Notes: generated from the letters alone by a model not told the origin. Positions 48,154 through 60,072 are shown, counted from the stretch's first letter. The stretch: 64,000 bases of DNA from Marchantia polymorpha subsp. ruderalis (GCA_037833965.1 AP031357.1:2500001-2564000); one strand, 5' to 3'. Numbers and translations: made by a program.

Positions 48154-51107
48154 CTAAAGGTTAAACATGACTTTGATGGCATTCCCACCTGATGCGCTGG
48201 TGGTGAAGGCATCCTCCACATCTTTTTGGTTGAAACCAAACCTGTGTGTGATCAATGGCTTCACGTCAATCTTACCAGTAGTTAGCAGGTTGATGCACAG
48301 TGGGTATGTGTTTCGATATCTGAAAACACCTCGAATGTCCACTTCCCTGCACAACAGAACCATGTTAACAGCATCAAAATTTTGCGCTGAACGACGTAAA
48401 TCCCTCTTGGACCACATCACAGTTTGAAACGGGATAACACTGGATAGCACAGTCTGTGGATTAGACAGCGTAGTTGAAACCAAACCGTTCTTGGTGTTTT
48501 TGACAGCTTTAACTCTAAGGCCAATTATCGTGGCAATTAGCGGATTCGTGAAATCTTTCGACGAGGGTCAGTCTGGCACTGACAGATCATAAATGTTCTA
48601 GATTTGTGATCTAGAATAGTTCTAGACACGGAACGAAACAGACTTTTAATGCATCGGAGAGAACCCTTACCGGGCAGCTGCAGGTGTCAAAGGAAGATTC
48701 ATTTCATTGTCCCCCATGCCTACAACGCAAACCATACCACCGGATCGAGTACACTTGAGAGATGTACTCATGGTCTTGGTGAAGCCAGCGCAGTCGATGG
48801 TGACATCTATGTCGGAACCCATTGCCTTCAGAATTTCTGCGACCTCCTGTTCAATATCCTGCAAAGAGCAGACAAGCGAAAACCATCATCAGCCAGCTTG
48901 GTCTAAAGTGGACTAGATTCGTTCAAGTAAACGACGAACCTTGGCTTTGATAGACTTTGAGGATGGTCATGACGCACGCCTCGGACAAAGAGAGGACTGG
49001 AAAACAAATTCGGCAGTGAGTAGGAAAGAAGGTGTACAAAACGAAACTGAAAAGAGGAAAAGGAATTTTCATGTCTTTTCGAGCTGCTAAGGGCGGCCAT
49101 ACCTATTATGCATAGATTATTAGGGAAACAACTTCCAAGGACGCCAAAGAACGTCCTGCAATCATGGTCAGAAAAGAGATGAATGGACGAGAATCTGAAC
49201 CTCTATGTTGTGCGTGACTAGAACAGTGGCATCTGCTCCGAGTGTTTTGGCAACAGCCAAGCGATCGGGGTGGACATCGGCGAGGACGATTTTCGGAGCC
49301 CCAAAGGCACGGGCCACTAGCATGCTAACCAACCCAATGGGCCCAGCTCCCATGATCAGCACTTGCGTCTCAGCCCCCACATTGGCACGGCGACACGCAT
49401 GTACTCCAACGCTCAAGGGCTCGCACATGGCTCCCTCCTCTAGAGATACATTCTCTGGCAGCTTGAAGCATAAGTCTCCCGGGTGAATGACCTGAAGAGC
49501 AATCACACGTTATTCTAGTGCATCAGCATAGCAGCCCTTGTCAAGTACAACCTGACAAAGAGAGAAGCTCCCTCTCATTCATTCCTCATGAAAAGTCTTG
49601 CTATCAACTCAGAAATAAGCTCCAAAGGCAATTATTTCCTGTATAAGCATATGGCCCTTTCCTGGAGACAATATTGCCACGATTCTAAAACATCCCTTCA
49701 CAAAATCAATAAGGTTTACACCTGAAGAAAAAGAGTATTCCAAAGAAATAATGTGAAATATCTGTTAATATTCTACTTCACCTGTAAAGGTGGAACAGGG
49801 AATTCAGAAATTAGATTTCCTCTATAAAGTCAAAGGATCTCTGCTCAGGTCAGAATCGACAATTTTTAGAGAATGTCGTTAAGCCCAGAGTATGTTTTAC
49901 TCATGTCGCCTACGTTGAATCTGGGTTGCTCTAATCTGGGGAATGATTACAGAAAGAAAGGAAGGATGAGATTTTGTATTATATACATACCTTGTTCGCA
50001 AGAGATCCGTGGACTGGAGGAGTTGCAAAGAATTTCATGTCACAGCAGAGGTTGTAAAATCCTTCCTTGCACAGCTTACATTTACCACAAGAGATGCCAG
50101 GCTCAAGGGCAACGCGATCGCCGACTTCAAGGTGACTCACGGCGCTACCAAGCTCTTCCACGATGCCCGCGCACTCGTGACCGATGACCATTGGCTCTTT
50201 CACGATGAAGTCACCGCATCGCATGTGCTGCATTCAACGATAAGCAAAACTGAGTCCCCCCAAACGATTTGAAGTTGTGACTATAAAATAATTCTCGCTG
50301 GTTCTGTACTGGTACATTCCATGAACTTTATTCAGCGATCAAAGTTAATGGTTGAAGACAGGATCGTGCTTATAATGTTTCACTGCTTCCGCATCCTCCC
50401 CCGAATCCTACAACGCTATCGCAACTGCTCAAGCTTCCCATTCACTGCAACTAAATTGAGAGATTCAACTTGCCTCTTTGGGAGAGAGAGCTCGATCTAG
50501 AATGCCAATCGAATTAAGTGATTGCAATCTCTTCCCACGAGTGTTATGAATAATCCCCACGGTAACACGCGTGGCTCGGTACGGCAGCTCGATAGAAACT
50601 ATCACATGAAAAAGGAAACGACGGTTCGATGCGAAACATAAAGGGAGAAGTAAAGAGCTCGCGAGATTTATGGCACCTTTCCGTACACTGGAAATTGCAT
50701 GGGCTCGTGCTCGAGCGAGAAGGACATGCAACATACCTTCAGATAGTGTACATCGCTGCCGCAGATTCCCACGGCTTTGATAGCGACCCGCACGTCATTG
50801 GGACCTGTAAAGGCCAGAACGAGCTCGTCGGTCAAACGATCGTTACAGCTTCGCGATCTGGAGAAGAAGAAGAGCAAGAGGAAGAGGGCGGACAATCTTT
50901 TACACTGCAGACGCACGAGACACTTTTCTCCGGATCGGCGGATTGCTCCGCCATTACTAGTCCATGCAACGACGTACCGAGCACAGCCGGCAATTCGAAG
51001 GGCTCGATTTTCAGGACGTTCACTCCGCAAACCCACGCAGCCAGATTCGGCGTGGTTCCACTTTCGGCCTGTACGGCAGCATCCGAACCTTCTCCTCCTC
51101 TCCCCAT
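48154..51107 (-). CDS. SDH: Sorbitol (L-iditol) dehydrogenase
   Basis: Six exons on the minus strand: 50978-51107, 50737-50804, 49991-50227, 49201-49491, 48671-48858 and 48154-48346. They encode 368 residues, the usual plant SDH length. The enzyme is a zinc-dependent medium-chain dehydrogenase that oxidises sorbitol and related polyols to ketoses with NAD+, normally in the cytosol. Catalytic-zinc ligands are visible at C58 (GICGSD), H83/E84 (GHE) and E169. Structural-zinc cysteines are C113, C116, C119 and C127. The nucleotide-binding fold has GAGPIG at about 193-198. The C-terminus ends GGNAIKVMFNL as in other plant SDHs. The chosen ATG gives a short Gly/Ser/Ala-rich extension before the conserved AAWVCGVNVLKI segment. 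A TATA-like site at 51485-51495 lies about 380 bases upstream. The gene appears intact and is convergent with PUM24. Confidence 0.95.
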
Positions 51108-52797
51108 TCTAAATCCTGTACTCAGTCACCATCAACCAACCCACTCTGTTAGTCCATATTCCTCTAAACCATAGGCAAAGCCACTTCGAGTTCTCAATCT
51201 GAGCAATCACCACAATTTTCCTCGTCTACGGGCCATATCTGCATGCCCCCATGCCAATCACTTACTGAGGTTCGGCTATGGCTACGCTAGCTCCGCTCAC
51301 CTGCAGGTGAAACTGGACAAGGCCCTGGACTGGACTCTCGATGAATTCTCTCGATGAATTTCGGGACTGGAGGATTCAGAAGCTCATGCGAATTGTTGAC
51401 GCCCACTCTGATCGACACTCAAATCACTCACACTCGACGATGCGCAGCTGCTGACTTGCATTTTGTATTTGCTTCATTGCTCTGCTTTATAAAAGTAGAG
51501 CTGCGCAGAATGTGAGGGAGTGGCGAGTAGTGAGGGGCCGATTAGGCTCGTCAGCATGGGCACATGCTGGAGGCGACGAGTGACGGAGCCTTTTCTGCTG
51601 ACTAGGCTGTGGATCCAGGTCACATTTTAGCTACAATATCGGAGATTCAGACACGTGGCTTCAAAGCAGTCTCGTCATATGTGCGAATCTCGGGACGAGG
51701 CTCATTTAGAGTTATATATTGGAGCTGCTATACCTACATTTTGAAAAAATACTGGCTGTATGTGGGGACGAATGTTTGATCTAAATCTGTCCACATAGTA
51801 CAAAGTCATATTTAGTCAATTTCATACGGTTTTATTTCATTTTCCCTCCAAAATAAAATGGGTTGGTTTTAACTTTAGAATGTGAACTAACAAAATACAT
51901 ATTTTCTGTTTCAAATCCTTGATATAAAATTACAATATTAGATTTGAATTCAATACCTACTAACTCTTATCATCTTAAATTATGTATAGAAACATGATTT
52001 TTTTTTTACAAGTATTATATATATGATTGTTTTTTTAAATCATCTTTATTTCATACAATTATAATCAATGACCATCATAGTATTTTTAGATTATAATAAA
52101 AAATTATATCAAAGAAATATTTGAAATTAAAATTATATTAAGTTAGCTTATAGGCCAAGGTATGAATAAGGTTGTCAAGTGAACTTCTTTGATTAGCTTA
52201 TTTTTTCAATAGATGATAGTACAGTGTACTTCTTTGATTGGCTTAATCTTTCAATAGAAAATTGTCTAGTTAACTTTTTTGATTGCTTTGATCTTTTAAT
52301 GAATGATATGTGCAAATTCTCCAAATAATCTGATCTTCTAATAATTGATATGTTTATCTCATGTGATCTTGTCTCACGTTAGAACTTTCATTCATTCATT
52401 TTGTATATTACGTCGTTACGACTGTCAAATTTTAAAACTTGAAAGATATGAATAAGAACTATCTGCAATTGTAAAAAGTGCTTGCGGCCAATTACTATCC
52501 ACCATATTTGCATCGTCGCATGATTCATCTCCCGTTTGATGAACTGCAAAAAATTCATGATTTCTTTGGAAATATAATCTCGGTCACGGTTAAATTCAAA
52601 CATCGGAGATTGTGTTTTACGTGCAACAATAAGCATACTTCAGGTGCTATTTTTAAAAGTGAAAGAGTAGTCAGGTTCATGTGTACCCTCGATACTATAT
52701 TGTTGTCGAAGAGTTTTTTGAAGATATATCGTCAAAGTTTCTATTTTTTCATTATCATTAGAACCGCATGATCAAATGCTAGTGTTAACATTGGTAG
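51108..52797. other. SDH upstream region and AT-rich spacer
   Basis: The first 600 bases include the likely SDH promoter, with CTTTATAAAAG at 51485-51495. It reads as a TATA box on either strand. From about 51750 the DNA is AT-rich. An open frame at about 52478-52771 (plus) has no recognised domain and runs close to the retrotransposon insertion point. Confidence 0.5.
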
Positions 52798-52802
52798 CGC
52801 GC
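52798..52802. repeat. Target-site duplication, left copy
   Basis: CGCGC, identical to the five bases after the right LTR (58865-58869). Five bases is the usual duplication length for Ty3/gypsy integrases. Confidence 0.92.
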
Positions 52803-53222
52803 TGTAACACTAGGGTTTAGAGAGAAGTTCACTCGAAGATAGAAACGTAAACTCTGAAGATGAGATATACCAACAATGGTTCTTCTCTCCCTTATATAGC
52901 TCTCACCAACAAGTACAAGGTGATAAGATCTAATCCCCACCATCCATCTCACTCCTAGTGGATGGATGACGTGGTGGATAACCCTAACAAGCACACGAAT
53001 CGCTGACGTGGCGCACCCAACTAACACACTAACTAACACACTCAATCCTTACCTACGAGCACACGGATTGCTGACGTGGCACTGTCAACTAACACATCCA
53101 CTCTGTACCTACTAAGTGCGCGGATCGCTGACGTGGCAGTTATGACTAGTGCACACTAAAGTATCTACATCAATATTTAGAGTAACCTCTACTTTAGTTC
53201 TAACTAACTAAAGATGGTTACA
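52803..53222 (-). repeat. 3' LTR (420 bp)
   Basis: It matches the right LTR except for five transitions. The minus strand has a TATA box (CTATATAAG, complement at 52891-52899). Upstream of that are four TGACGTGG bZIP-type motifs, at 52967-52974, 53004-53011, 53072-53079 and 53129-53136. The U5 end carries CTAAACCCTA, a telo-box word. Confidence 0.97.
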
Positions 53223-53237
53223 AACCTCCCTCCTTTT
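53223..53237 (-). promoter_or_regulatory. Polypurine tract
   Basis: Read on the minus strand, AAAAGGAGGGAGGTT lies directly before the 3' LTR. This is the expected primer for plus-strand DNA synthesis. Confidence 0.85.
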
Positions 53238-56200
53238 AAGATGCAACGTCCTCGTTGCACATACGTTCAAACTCTTGAACTATCAAAGGTGCATTTGCTA
53301 AATTTTTAGCTGGTTCCCAAGTTGATTCATACGATGGATAGACTTTCCATTGAATCAAATACTCTACTTTGGGGTACTTATGACCTCGAATACGTTTCTT
53401 GAGTATCTTTTCTACCTCAAACTCCTCATGATCTGCTATCAAGGTTGGAAGAGGAGGTGGTGCTGGTTGGTTGGTGAATTGTTTTGGTCGTGGTATATGT
53501 TTTCGCAATCGTGACACATGAAATACTGGATGTATTTTCATATGTGACGGAAGTTCCAACTTGTATGACACTTCACCAACACGCTTCAAAACCAAAAATG
53601 GACCAATGAACCTAGGGTTTAACTTTGGTGTTCCTACAAGAGACAAATTTGTTGTAGATAACCAAACATGATCTCCAACCTCAAAATTCACTTCTCTACG
53701 ATGAGCATCGGCATACTGCTTTTGCCGATTTTGAGCTATCACCAGCTTCTCCTTGGCCTGATGTAGTCCTCGGTGAATATGCTCAACGAATTCGTTGACT
53801 GCTGCAACTTTGGTTGAAAACTCCTCTCCTTTGGGAAGTCTCATCAAACTTGAAGGAGTTATAGGATGAGCTCCATACATAAGAAAAAATGGAGACACTT
53901 TTGTGGATGCATTAACTGAATTGTTATATGCAAATTCCACAAGTGGCAAAAGTTTGTCCCACTCTTCTTGCTATTCTAATGTGAATGCTCGTGGCATATC
54001 CTCTATGGTTCTATTTGCCCTCTCAGTTTGTCCATCAGTTTGAGGGTGATAGGCCGTTGACATTGCTAGTTTTGTTTTGAAAAAACTAAACAAAGTTTTC
54101 CAAAATAAACTAGTGAAGTGAGTACCTCTATCCGTGATTAACACTTTGCTTAAGCCATGATTCACAAAAACTGCATCTAGATACAATTGAGCTAGTTGTG
54201 GAGATGTTACTGTTTTTGTGGTTGGCCTGATGTGAATCATCTTGCTCAATTTGTACACAAAAACCACCACTGAATCATGTCCTAACGAAGTCCTTGGTAA
54301 CTCACATACAAGATCCATGGTGACATGTTCCCACCGCTGTTCGGGAATAGGAAGAGGCTGTAATAAACCCGCTGGTTTTTGATTACTTGCCTTGTTTTGT
54401 TGACAAGCAACACAACTTCGAACATAAGACTCCACATCCTCACGTATTTTGGGCCAATAGTACACTCGTTGTATACTCTCCACGGTTTTCTCCACTCCCA
54501 CATGACCTGCAATGGCTGTATCATGACTTTCTGCCAAAATCATTGTGCGCAAATCGTGATCTTGTGGAATCCATATACGCTGATTGTAAAACGCCAAACC
54601 TCGAGATTTCTCTGCCTTTCCAGTTTGTAGTGCCCGAGTGATCTCTTCATACTCCTTTGTGGCTTGTGACATCTTGCTCCACCAATCTGCCTGAATTTTC
54701 ACTTCTGCAACATGATTCTTACAAGGCATGCGTGTGAGAGCATCTGCAAGTTGCTTCTTTCCCTCCACGTACACAATCTTCATGTTGAAGCGTTGATGCC
54801 ACTCTGCCCATCGAATTTGTCGTTTGGACAGATCCTTCTGAGTTTCCAAATAAACCAAGGGTTTATGATCAGTCTCCACCACAAACTCCTTATCACCCAA
54901 ATAATGCTTCCAATGTTTGATTGCCAACACGATGGCTAACTCCTCCCGTTCTGTCGTGTGATAATTTTGTTCCGCCGCCACCAACTTTCGAGAATAGAAA
55001 GCAACTGGATGCCATCCATCCTCCCATTCTTGTTGAAGTATGCCACCTACTGTTGTACCTGATGCGTCAGTGGCCAACTTGATAGAACGGTTAGGATCAT
55101 ATCACTTGAGAATAGGTGCGTGTAACAAAGCATCTTTCAATGCTTGAAAAGCTAACTCTTGAGCTGTTCCCCATCTCCACTTTTGACCTTTCCCTAACAT
55201 GGAAGTCAAGGCCTGAGCTAGTCGAGCAAAACCTTTCACAAATCTACGATAGAATCCAGTGAGCCCTAGAAAATTTTTCAATTGAGTTTGATCCTCAGGT
55301 GCTATCCATTTCTGAATGGCATCTATCTTCTCACTCATCACTTGGATTCCTGTAGCTGTAACTCTATGACCCAAGTAATCTACCTTTGACTTGCCAAATT
55401 CACATTTTGAAGCTTTGGCATACAATTGATTGTCTCTTAAAACTTGAAGTACCTCTCGTAAATGACTTCTATGATCACTCAAAGTTTTGCTATACACCAA
55501 TATATCATCTAGAAAAACAATGACAGATTTATCTAGATAAGGGCGAAAGATATCGTTCATCAATCCCATGAATGTAGCTGGTGCATTAGTGAGACCAAAA
55601 GGCATCACTAGATACTCAAAGTGTCCATACCTAGTACGAAAAGCTATCTTGTGAACATCTTCATCTGCAATTCGAATTTGATTGTAGCCGCTTCTCAGAT
55701 CTAGCTTGGTGAAGTACTTCGCTCCTTGAAGTTGATCAAACAAATCATCCATACGAGGTAATGGATATTTGTTTTTCACCGTTTGCTGATTCAACCCGCG
55801 ATAATCGATACATAGTCTCATGGATCCATCCTTCTTCTTCACAAAGAGTACTGGAGCTCCATAAGGTGAAACACTTGGTTGAATGAATCCCTTGCTCAAC
55901 ATCTCCTCCACTTGAGCTTTGCATTCTTCCAATTCGTTTGGAGCCAAACGATATGGAGCTTTGCAAGTTGGTGTACTTCCAGGTATCACCTCAATCTTCT
56001 GATCTACTCGCCTCTTTGGTGATAATCCTGCAGGTAGATTATCTGGAAAAACATCTTTATACTCCATAAAAATGTCGTTCAGGGACTCCGGAATGTAAGG
56101 TTTGTCCGTGGACCCAATATCTCTTATAAGTCCAAGGAAACATACATCATCTCTAGAAATGGATGCTGTACCCATCACAAAGAGGGGTAAATTCCTATTC

Positions 56201-56709
56201 TGAGATCTAATTCTATCTCCATAGATCTTCCATCCACTACTTGTAATCACTTTTCTTCTCCAATCTACCTTCGGATTATATTGTTCCATCCATGGCATTC
56301 CAAGGATGACATCATATCGAGCTAAACGAATTACTCTCCACTCAATGCTCTCCTTGTATCTACCTATGGATAATTCTACACTCCGTGGTAGTGTTTCTAT
56401 CACTTCAGTTTGCCCGTTTGGCAATTCAACTTCTTCACTCACGTATTTCATCAACATCAAACCTAACTTCATAGCAACACTCCTTGATAGAAAATTCTCA
56501 GTTGCTCCAGGATCAATTAAAACTCTCACCTTGTGTCCTTCCATGAAACCGTAAGTGACAATGAGTTGAGCTTGCTTCTTACTCCTTCCATGAGCTCCCA
56601 ACCATTGCCTTCTTCCAACCTCGCCTTTTCTTCGCTTTGTAGAACCAGTAAGGCCGCGAGGCAAGATTACTGGTGATCTTCGTTTCTCGAAACTGCTTCC
56701 TCCACCTCT
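53236..56709 (-). pseudogene. pol polyprotein (PR-RT-RH-IN-chromodomain) with two nonsense codons
   Basis: One minus-strand frame runs from the gag overlap to 53236 and is broken by TGA at 55099-55101 and TAG at 53971-53973. Both breaks fit a C-to-T change. In order: a protease-like segment with [11 protein letters not shown], where families normally have D-S/T-G; reverse transcriptase with [20 protein letters not shown] and the catalytic FLDD; RNase H starting TDASG; integrase with an HHCC zinc domain (HVGVEKT to CVACQ) and DDE residues in the MDLV, TDRGTHF and QTERANRT segments; then a chromodomain (EYLIQWKVYPSYESTWEP) near the end. The first stop is between RT and RNase H, the second inside the integrase core before its C-terminal part. 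The protein would direct reverse transcription and targeted integration. Confidence 0.93.
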
Positions 56710-57830
56710 TCATACTCTATCCCCTCCATATTGTTGAACGGTCGTCGCTGCATGGGCCGTCCTCCTTGTTGTGTCGGCCGAACTTGACAAAACTTGGCTA
56801 TGTGACCCATTCGTCCACATGCATAGCATTGGCGATTGTCACGAACGCCAGCTCCTCCTTGAACCATTCCATTATTTGCATAACCTTCTTGCAAATTTGG
56901 AACTCCTGGTCGCCTAATCTCACCTCCAAATCTTGGTGGTGGTCCTCTTGTTGGTGCAAAACCTTCTCTACGTCGAAAGTTTCCCAACTCCATCGGTGTT
57001 GGACCAGATGGATCTCTAAAATTGCTCACTGGTTCACCGTGTGTGACACCAAAAGCACCCGAAATTCGTTGAGCAATTGCGATTGCTTCATTCACAGTAG
57101 ATGGATTGCTTACCATCACCTCCTTTCGAATTCGATCTTTCAAGCCTCGTTTGAACACGTCCAAGGCTTCAGCTCCACTCATATCCATGATAGATACTTG
57201 AAGGTCACGAAATTCTTCAATGTACTCATGAATACCTCCTTTCTGCTTTAGATCCCACAACTTCATCCTTGCAGTTTGAAGAGAATCCACCGCTTGAAAA
57301 TTTTGCAGAAGTCCTTCCTGCATTCCACTCCACGAAATGGTAGCACCTCGTTCTGAAAGCATTCTCTTCCATGTTGTGTACCATGTGAGAGCCTTATCCG
57401 TAAGATAAGATCTCATGAACATTCCTGCAATATAATCAGAAACATGAAAATGGGATAAATGAATATTCATCCTCATAATCCATCCCTCTAACACTCCCAT
57501 TGCTCTACTCCCTTTGTAAGCTTCCACCTTACAGGATTTTCCCATTCGAAGCAAAAGATTTGCTTGATCTTCAATCTCTTGAAGACGTCTCCCATTTGCC
57601 TCTGCTGCATCAATAGGAGTTGGTTCTGGCTGAACTTGGGAAGCTTGAACTTGAGGTTCAACTTCCATCTCTCCAACTCTCTCTCTCTCTACTTTCTCAC
57701 TCTCTAATGCGAAGATTTTATCTTCCATGGCTTGCTGCTTGGTATGCCCATCTACTATCGCTTTTCTCAACTCCTTCATCTCCGCCATGATTGCATTGAG
57801 ATCCTCACCCATATCAATTGATGTTCCCAT
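56667..57830 (-). CDS. gag of the chromovirus
   Basis: The open frame encodes 387 residues from ATG 57830 to TAA 56667-56669. The N-terminal 60 residues are charged and could form a coiled coil. The central part resembles the retrotransposon gag capsid domain (about residues 110-240, including [11 protein letters not shown]). Near the C-terminus is a zinc knuckle [14 protein letters not shown] (C-x2-C-x4-H-x4-C) that would bind the RNA genome. The frame is intact. pol lies in the -1 frame and overlaps its last 43 bases. Confidence 0.93.
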   Translation of the reverse strand: MGTSIDMGEDLNAIMAEMKELRKAIVDGHTKQQAMEDKIFALESEKVERERVGEMEVEPQVQASQVQPEPTPIDAAEANGRRLQEIEDQANLLLRMGKSCKVEAYKGSRAMGVLEGWIMRMNIHLSHFHVSDYIAGMFMRSYLTDKALTWYTTWKRMLSERGATISWSGMQEGLLQNFQAVDSLQTARMKLWDLKQKGGIHEYIEEFRDLQVSIMDMSGAEALDVFKRGLKDRIRKEVMVSNPSTVNEAIAIAQRISGAFGVTHGEPVSNFRDPSGPTPMELGNFRRREGFAPTRGPPPRFGGEIRRPGVPNLQEGYANNGMVQGGAGVRDNRQCYACGRMGHIAKFCQVRPTQQGGRPMQRRPFNNMEGIEYEEVEEAVSRNEDHQ

Positions 57831-57847
57831 GCTTTCTCACACTCCCT

Positions 57848-58102
57848 CTAATACAAAGTGAGTATAATCACTATGTGACCTCTCAACAAAGGAGTCACAA
57901 AAGGTGCAGGTGACTCTATCACTGCTCTATAGTATTCCTCTCCATAATTCCTCACAAGAAAATCTCTCCATATCCTCTTCTGTCTATATACTGTTCTAAT
58001 CTCTACATAAGTGCTGAATCGAACCGGCACAGGTGGTTCGCGATTCAAATCCATGAAACAATCAGTATAGAATGTATATAGTACAATCCCAAGTCTCTCC
58101 AT
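57848..58102 (-). CDS. Leader ORF b of the chromovirus, unknown
   Basis: The frame of 84 codons starts at ATG 58102 and ends 17 bases before the gag ATG. I recognise no family. It overlaps the end of leader ORF a by 41 bases in another frame. Its segment with FLVRNYGEE and AVIESPAP aligns without gaps to YLVACWGAD and RVMESRVP of ORF a, so the two look like diverged copies. A frameshifted single reading frame is an alternative. Confidence 0.35.
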   Translation of the reverse strand: MERLGIVLYTFYTDCFMDLNREPPVPVRFSTYVEIRTVYRQKRIWRDFLVRNYGEEYYRAVIESPAPFVTPLLRGHIVIILTLY

Positions 58103-58280
58103 AAGTAACTATTGAAAGAATCAGTGGCACTCTTGACTCCATCACTCTAGTCATAAAATCTGCACCCCAACAAGCCACAAGGTACATCCGAAAATGATGT
58201 TTCTCCATGCAACGAAGGTGAATATCGAATAGGTTAGGAATTGGCCAATGCGGTACTGAATTTGTGTCAATCCCGTCCAT
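58062..58280 (-). CDS. Leader ORF a of the chromovirus, unknown
   Basis: The frame has 72 codons from ATG 58280 (open upstream to about 58310) and lies between the primer site and gag. No known family was recognised. It shares the pattern I-D/E, K, R, Y/F-L-V, G-W/Y, V-x-E-S-x-x-P with leader ORF b. It may be a chance frame, but the resemblance argues for a coding past. Confidence 0.35.
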   Translation of the reverse strand: MDGIDTNSVPHWPIPNLFDIHLRCMEKHHFRMYLVACWGADFMTRVMESRVPLILSIVTYGETWDCTIYILY

Positions 58281-58431
58281 ATCTGCAAAAGCACAATTTT
58301 TCCCTTCCACCTCTCTCTACATGCAGATGAATGACCTCTACCAGCCTCTATACACTCTCAAGACTACACTCCATCATCACTCACTTGCTATTCCATGAGG
58401 GGTAATCCACACTCAAGGAAAGAGCAAGGTC

Positions 58432-58443
58432 GCTCTGATACCA
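58432..58443 (-). promoter_or_regulatory. Primer-binding site for initiator-Met tRNA
   Basis: On the minus strand TGGTATCAGAGC follows the 5' LTR after one base. It is the complement of the plant initiator-methionine tRNA 3' end and the standard primer site of plant Ty3/gypsy elements. Confidence 0.95.
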
Positions 58444-58444
58444 T

Positions 58445-58864
58445 TGTAACACTAGGGTTTAGAGAGAAGTTCACTCGAAGATAGAAACGTAAACTCTGAA
58501 GATGAGATATACCAACAATGGTTCTTCTCTCCCTTATATAGCTCTCACCAACAAGTACAAGATGATAAGATCTAATCCCCACCATCCATCTCACTCCTAG
58601 TGGATGGATGACGTGGCGGATAACCCTAACAAGCACACGGATCGCTGACGTGGCGCACCCAACTAACACACTAACTAACACACTCAATCCTTACCTACGA
58701 GCACACGGATTGCTGACGTGGCACTGTCAACTAACACATCCACTCTGTACCTACCAAGTGCGCGGATCGCTGACGTGGCAGCTATGACTAGTGCACACTA
58801 AAGTATCTACATCAATATTTAGAGTAACCTCTACTTTAGTTCTAACTAACTAAAGATGGTTACA
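58445..58864 (-). repeat. 5' LTR (420 bp)
   Basis: It carries the same features as the other LTR, with the TATA box complement at 58533-58541. It drives the genomic transcript toward lower coordinates and is followed by CGCGC at 58865-58869. Confidence 0.97.
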
Positions 58865-58869
58865 CGCGC

Positions 58870-60072
58870 CAGTCAAATGCTAGTGATATGTTTCCAGCTT
58901 TACCATCAATGCTTTTGCAACATCTTTAGACTCAGGTGCAGTGAAACCATAATTCATTGCACTGTTGATGGTTTTTTGGCAATGAATCTTCAACTATTCA
59001 TACACAAAACTTGATTTCATAAGGTTGCATATCGTCTGCTATATAGAATGATCACTTTATAAGCGGTAACAAGAAAATGTTTGAAACATTTCAATACCCT
59101 CCATTTAATTAAAGTCAATATTACAATCTTATTGCAGTGCTTGGATATGTTTGAGAAAGATTGAAAGGTCCGCGTGAGACTCTAGGACGAATAAAACATT
59201 GTAAACATGGTATTCCACATATTCTCCACATCATCATCAGGATCTTATTTCGTTTCATGTTCTCGCGTCCCTAGAAGAACTTGGATTTTCTAGAAATTAA
59301 CTCGTATTCGAAATGATAAACGTATCGTTTTGCGCAATGCGGAAAACTTTTCTACATTGGATTTGAAAATTGCTTCATTGTCAATCACAACATGATGCAT
59401 GATATGACACATACAACAAATGTGTCATTTATAGTCTAGATTAACATCAAATTTATTTCTCAATTTGTCTCTTAGATGCTGTAAAGCAAGAATTATTTCG
59501 CTAGTATTGTTTGTTGTTGCAGCTTTAATTTTTGTGTGCACATTTGCTGATACTAAAGATTTCAGAAGAAGTGACATTTTTGGAATATTGATTGTAAGGT
59601 AATGAAAAATATTTAAATTCAAGAATGCAATCATGCAACATCCAGATATCATTAATCTAACGAAACGTAATCACAAAATAGCTTAGTAGACTTCTGATGA
59701 ACCAACCATCACAAGTAATTGCAACTCTTCCTGGAATTGCTTTTGCAATATCACAAAAATATTTGATCGCAATAATCATCTCCATTGATATGACACGAGT
59801 AAGAATTTTCCACAAAGAGTCAGGCTAAAACCTATTTAAAGGGTTCGTCATTTGTGTGAAAAAGCTGATTCTAATAAAGAAAAGCTTTGCTTCACATCAA
59901 TCACTCAATCGATCACACTCGTCATGATTTTTGACTTCGCCTTGTTGTCAAGAACGTTGTGCACTTCCAAATATGAACCGGATATTGAAAAAGTGGTTTT
60001 GGAAGTATCATAAGGCAATGCGCTTTCTATTATCATATTAATATCTTCATCTTCTTCAAGTGCAATATTAAA
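58870..60072. other. Spacer between the retrotransposon and the hAT relic
   Basis: AT-rich. A minus-strand frame at 59425-59652 is unrecognised. The region may be the 3' flank of the hAT element, but its terminal inverted repeat was not identified. Confidence 0.4.

Larger units (their letters stand above)
52803..58864 (-). mobile_element. Ty3/gypsy chromovirus LTR retrotransposon, full length (6062 bp)
   Basis: The element is transcribed on the minus strand. Two 420 bp LTRs start TGTAAC and end GTTACA, and a perfect CGCGC target duplication (52798-52802 and 58865-58869) flanks it. The order in the direction of transcription is 5' LTR, initiator-Met tRNA primer site, leader with two small ORFs, gag, protease, reverse transcriptase, RNase H, integrase, chromodomain, polypurine tract and 3' LTR. 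The domain order and chromodomain place it among chromoviruses. The LTRs differ at five positions, all transitions (about 1.2 percent), so the insertion is fairly recent. Two nonsense codons and a changed protease triplet in pol indicate it is no longer autonomous. Confidence 0.96.

Noticed and set aside
56673-57251. 192-codon plus-strand frame opposite gag
   Set aside because: It is the antisense shadow of the real minus-strand gag frame and has no family signature.
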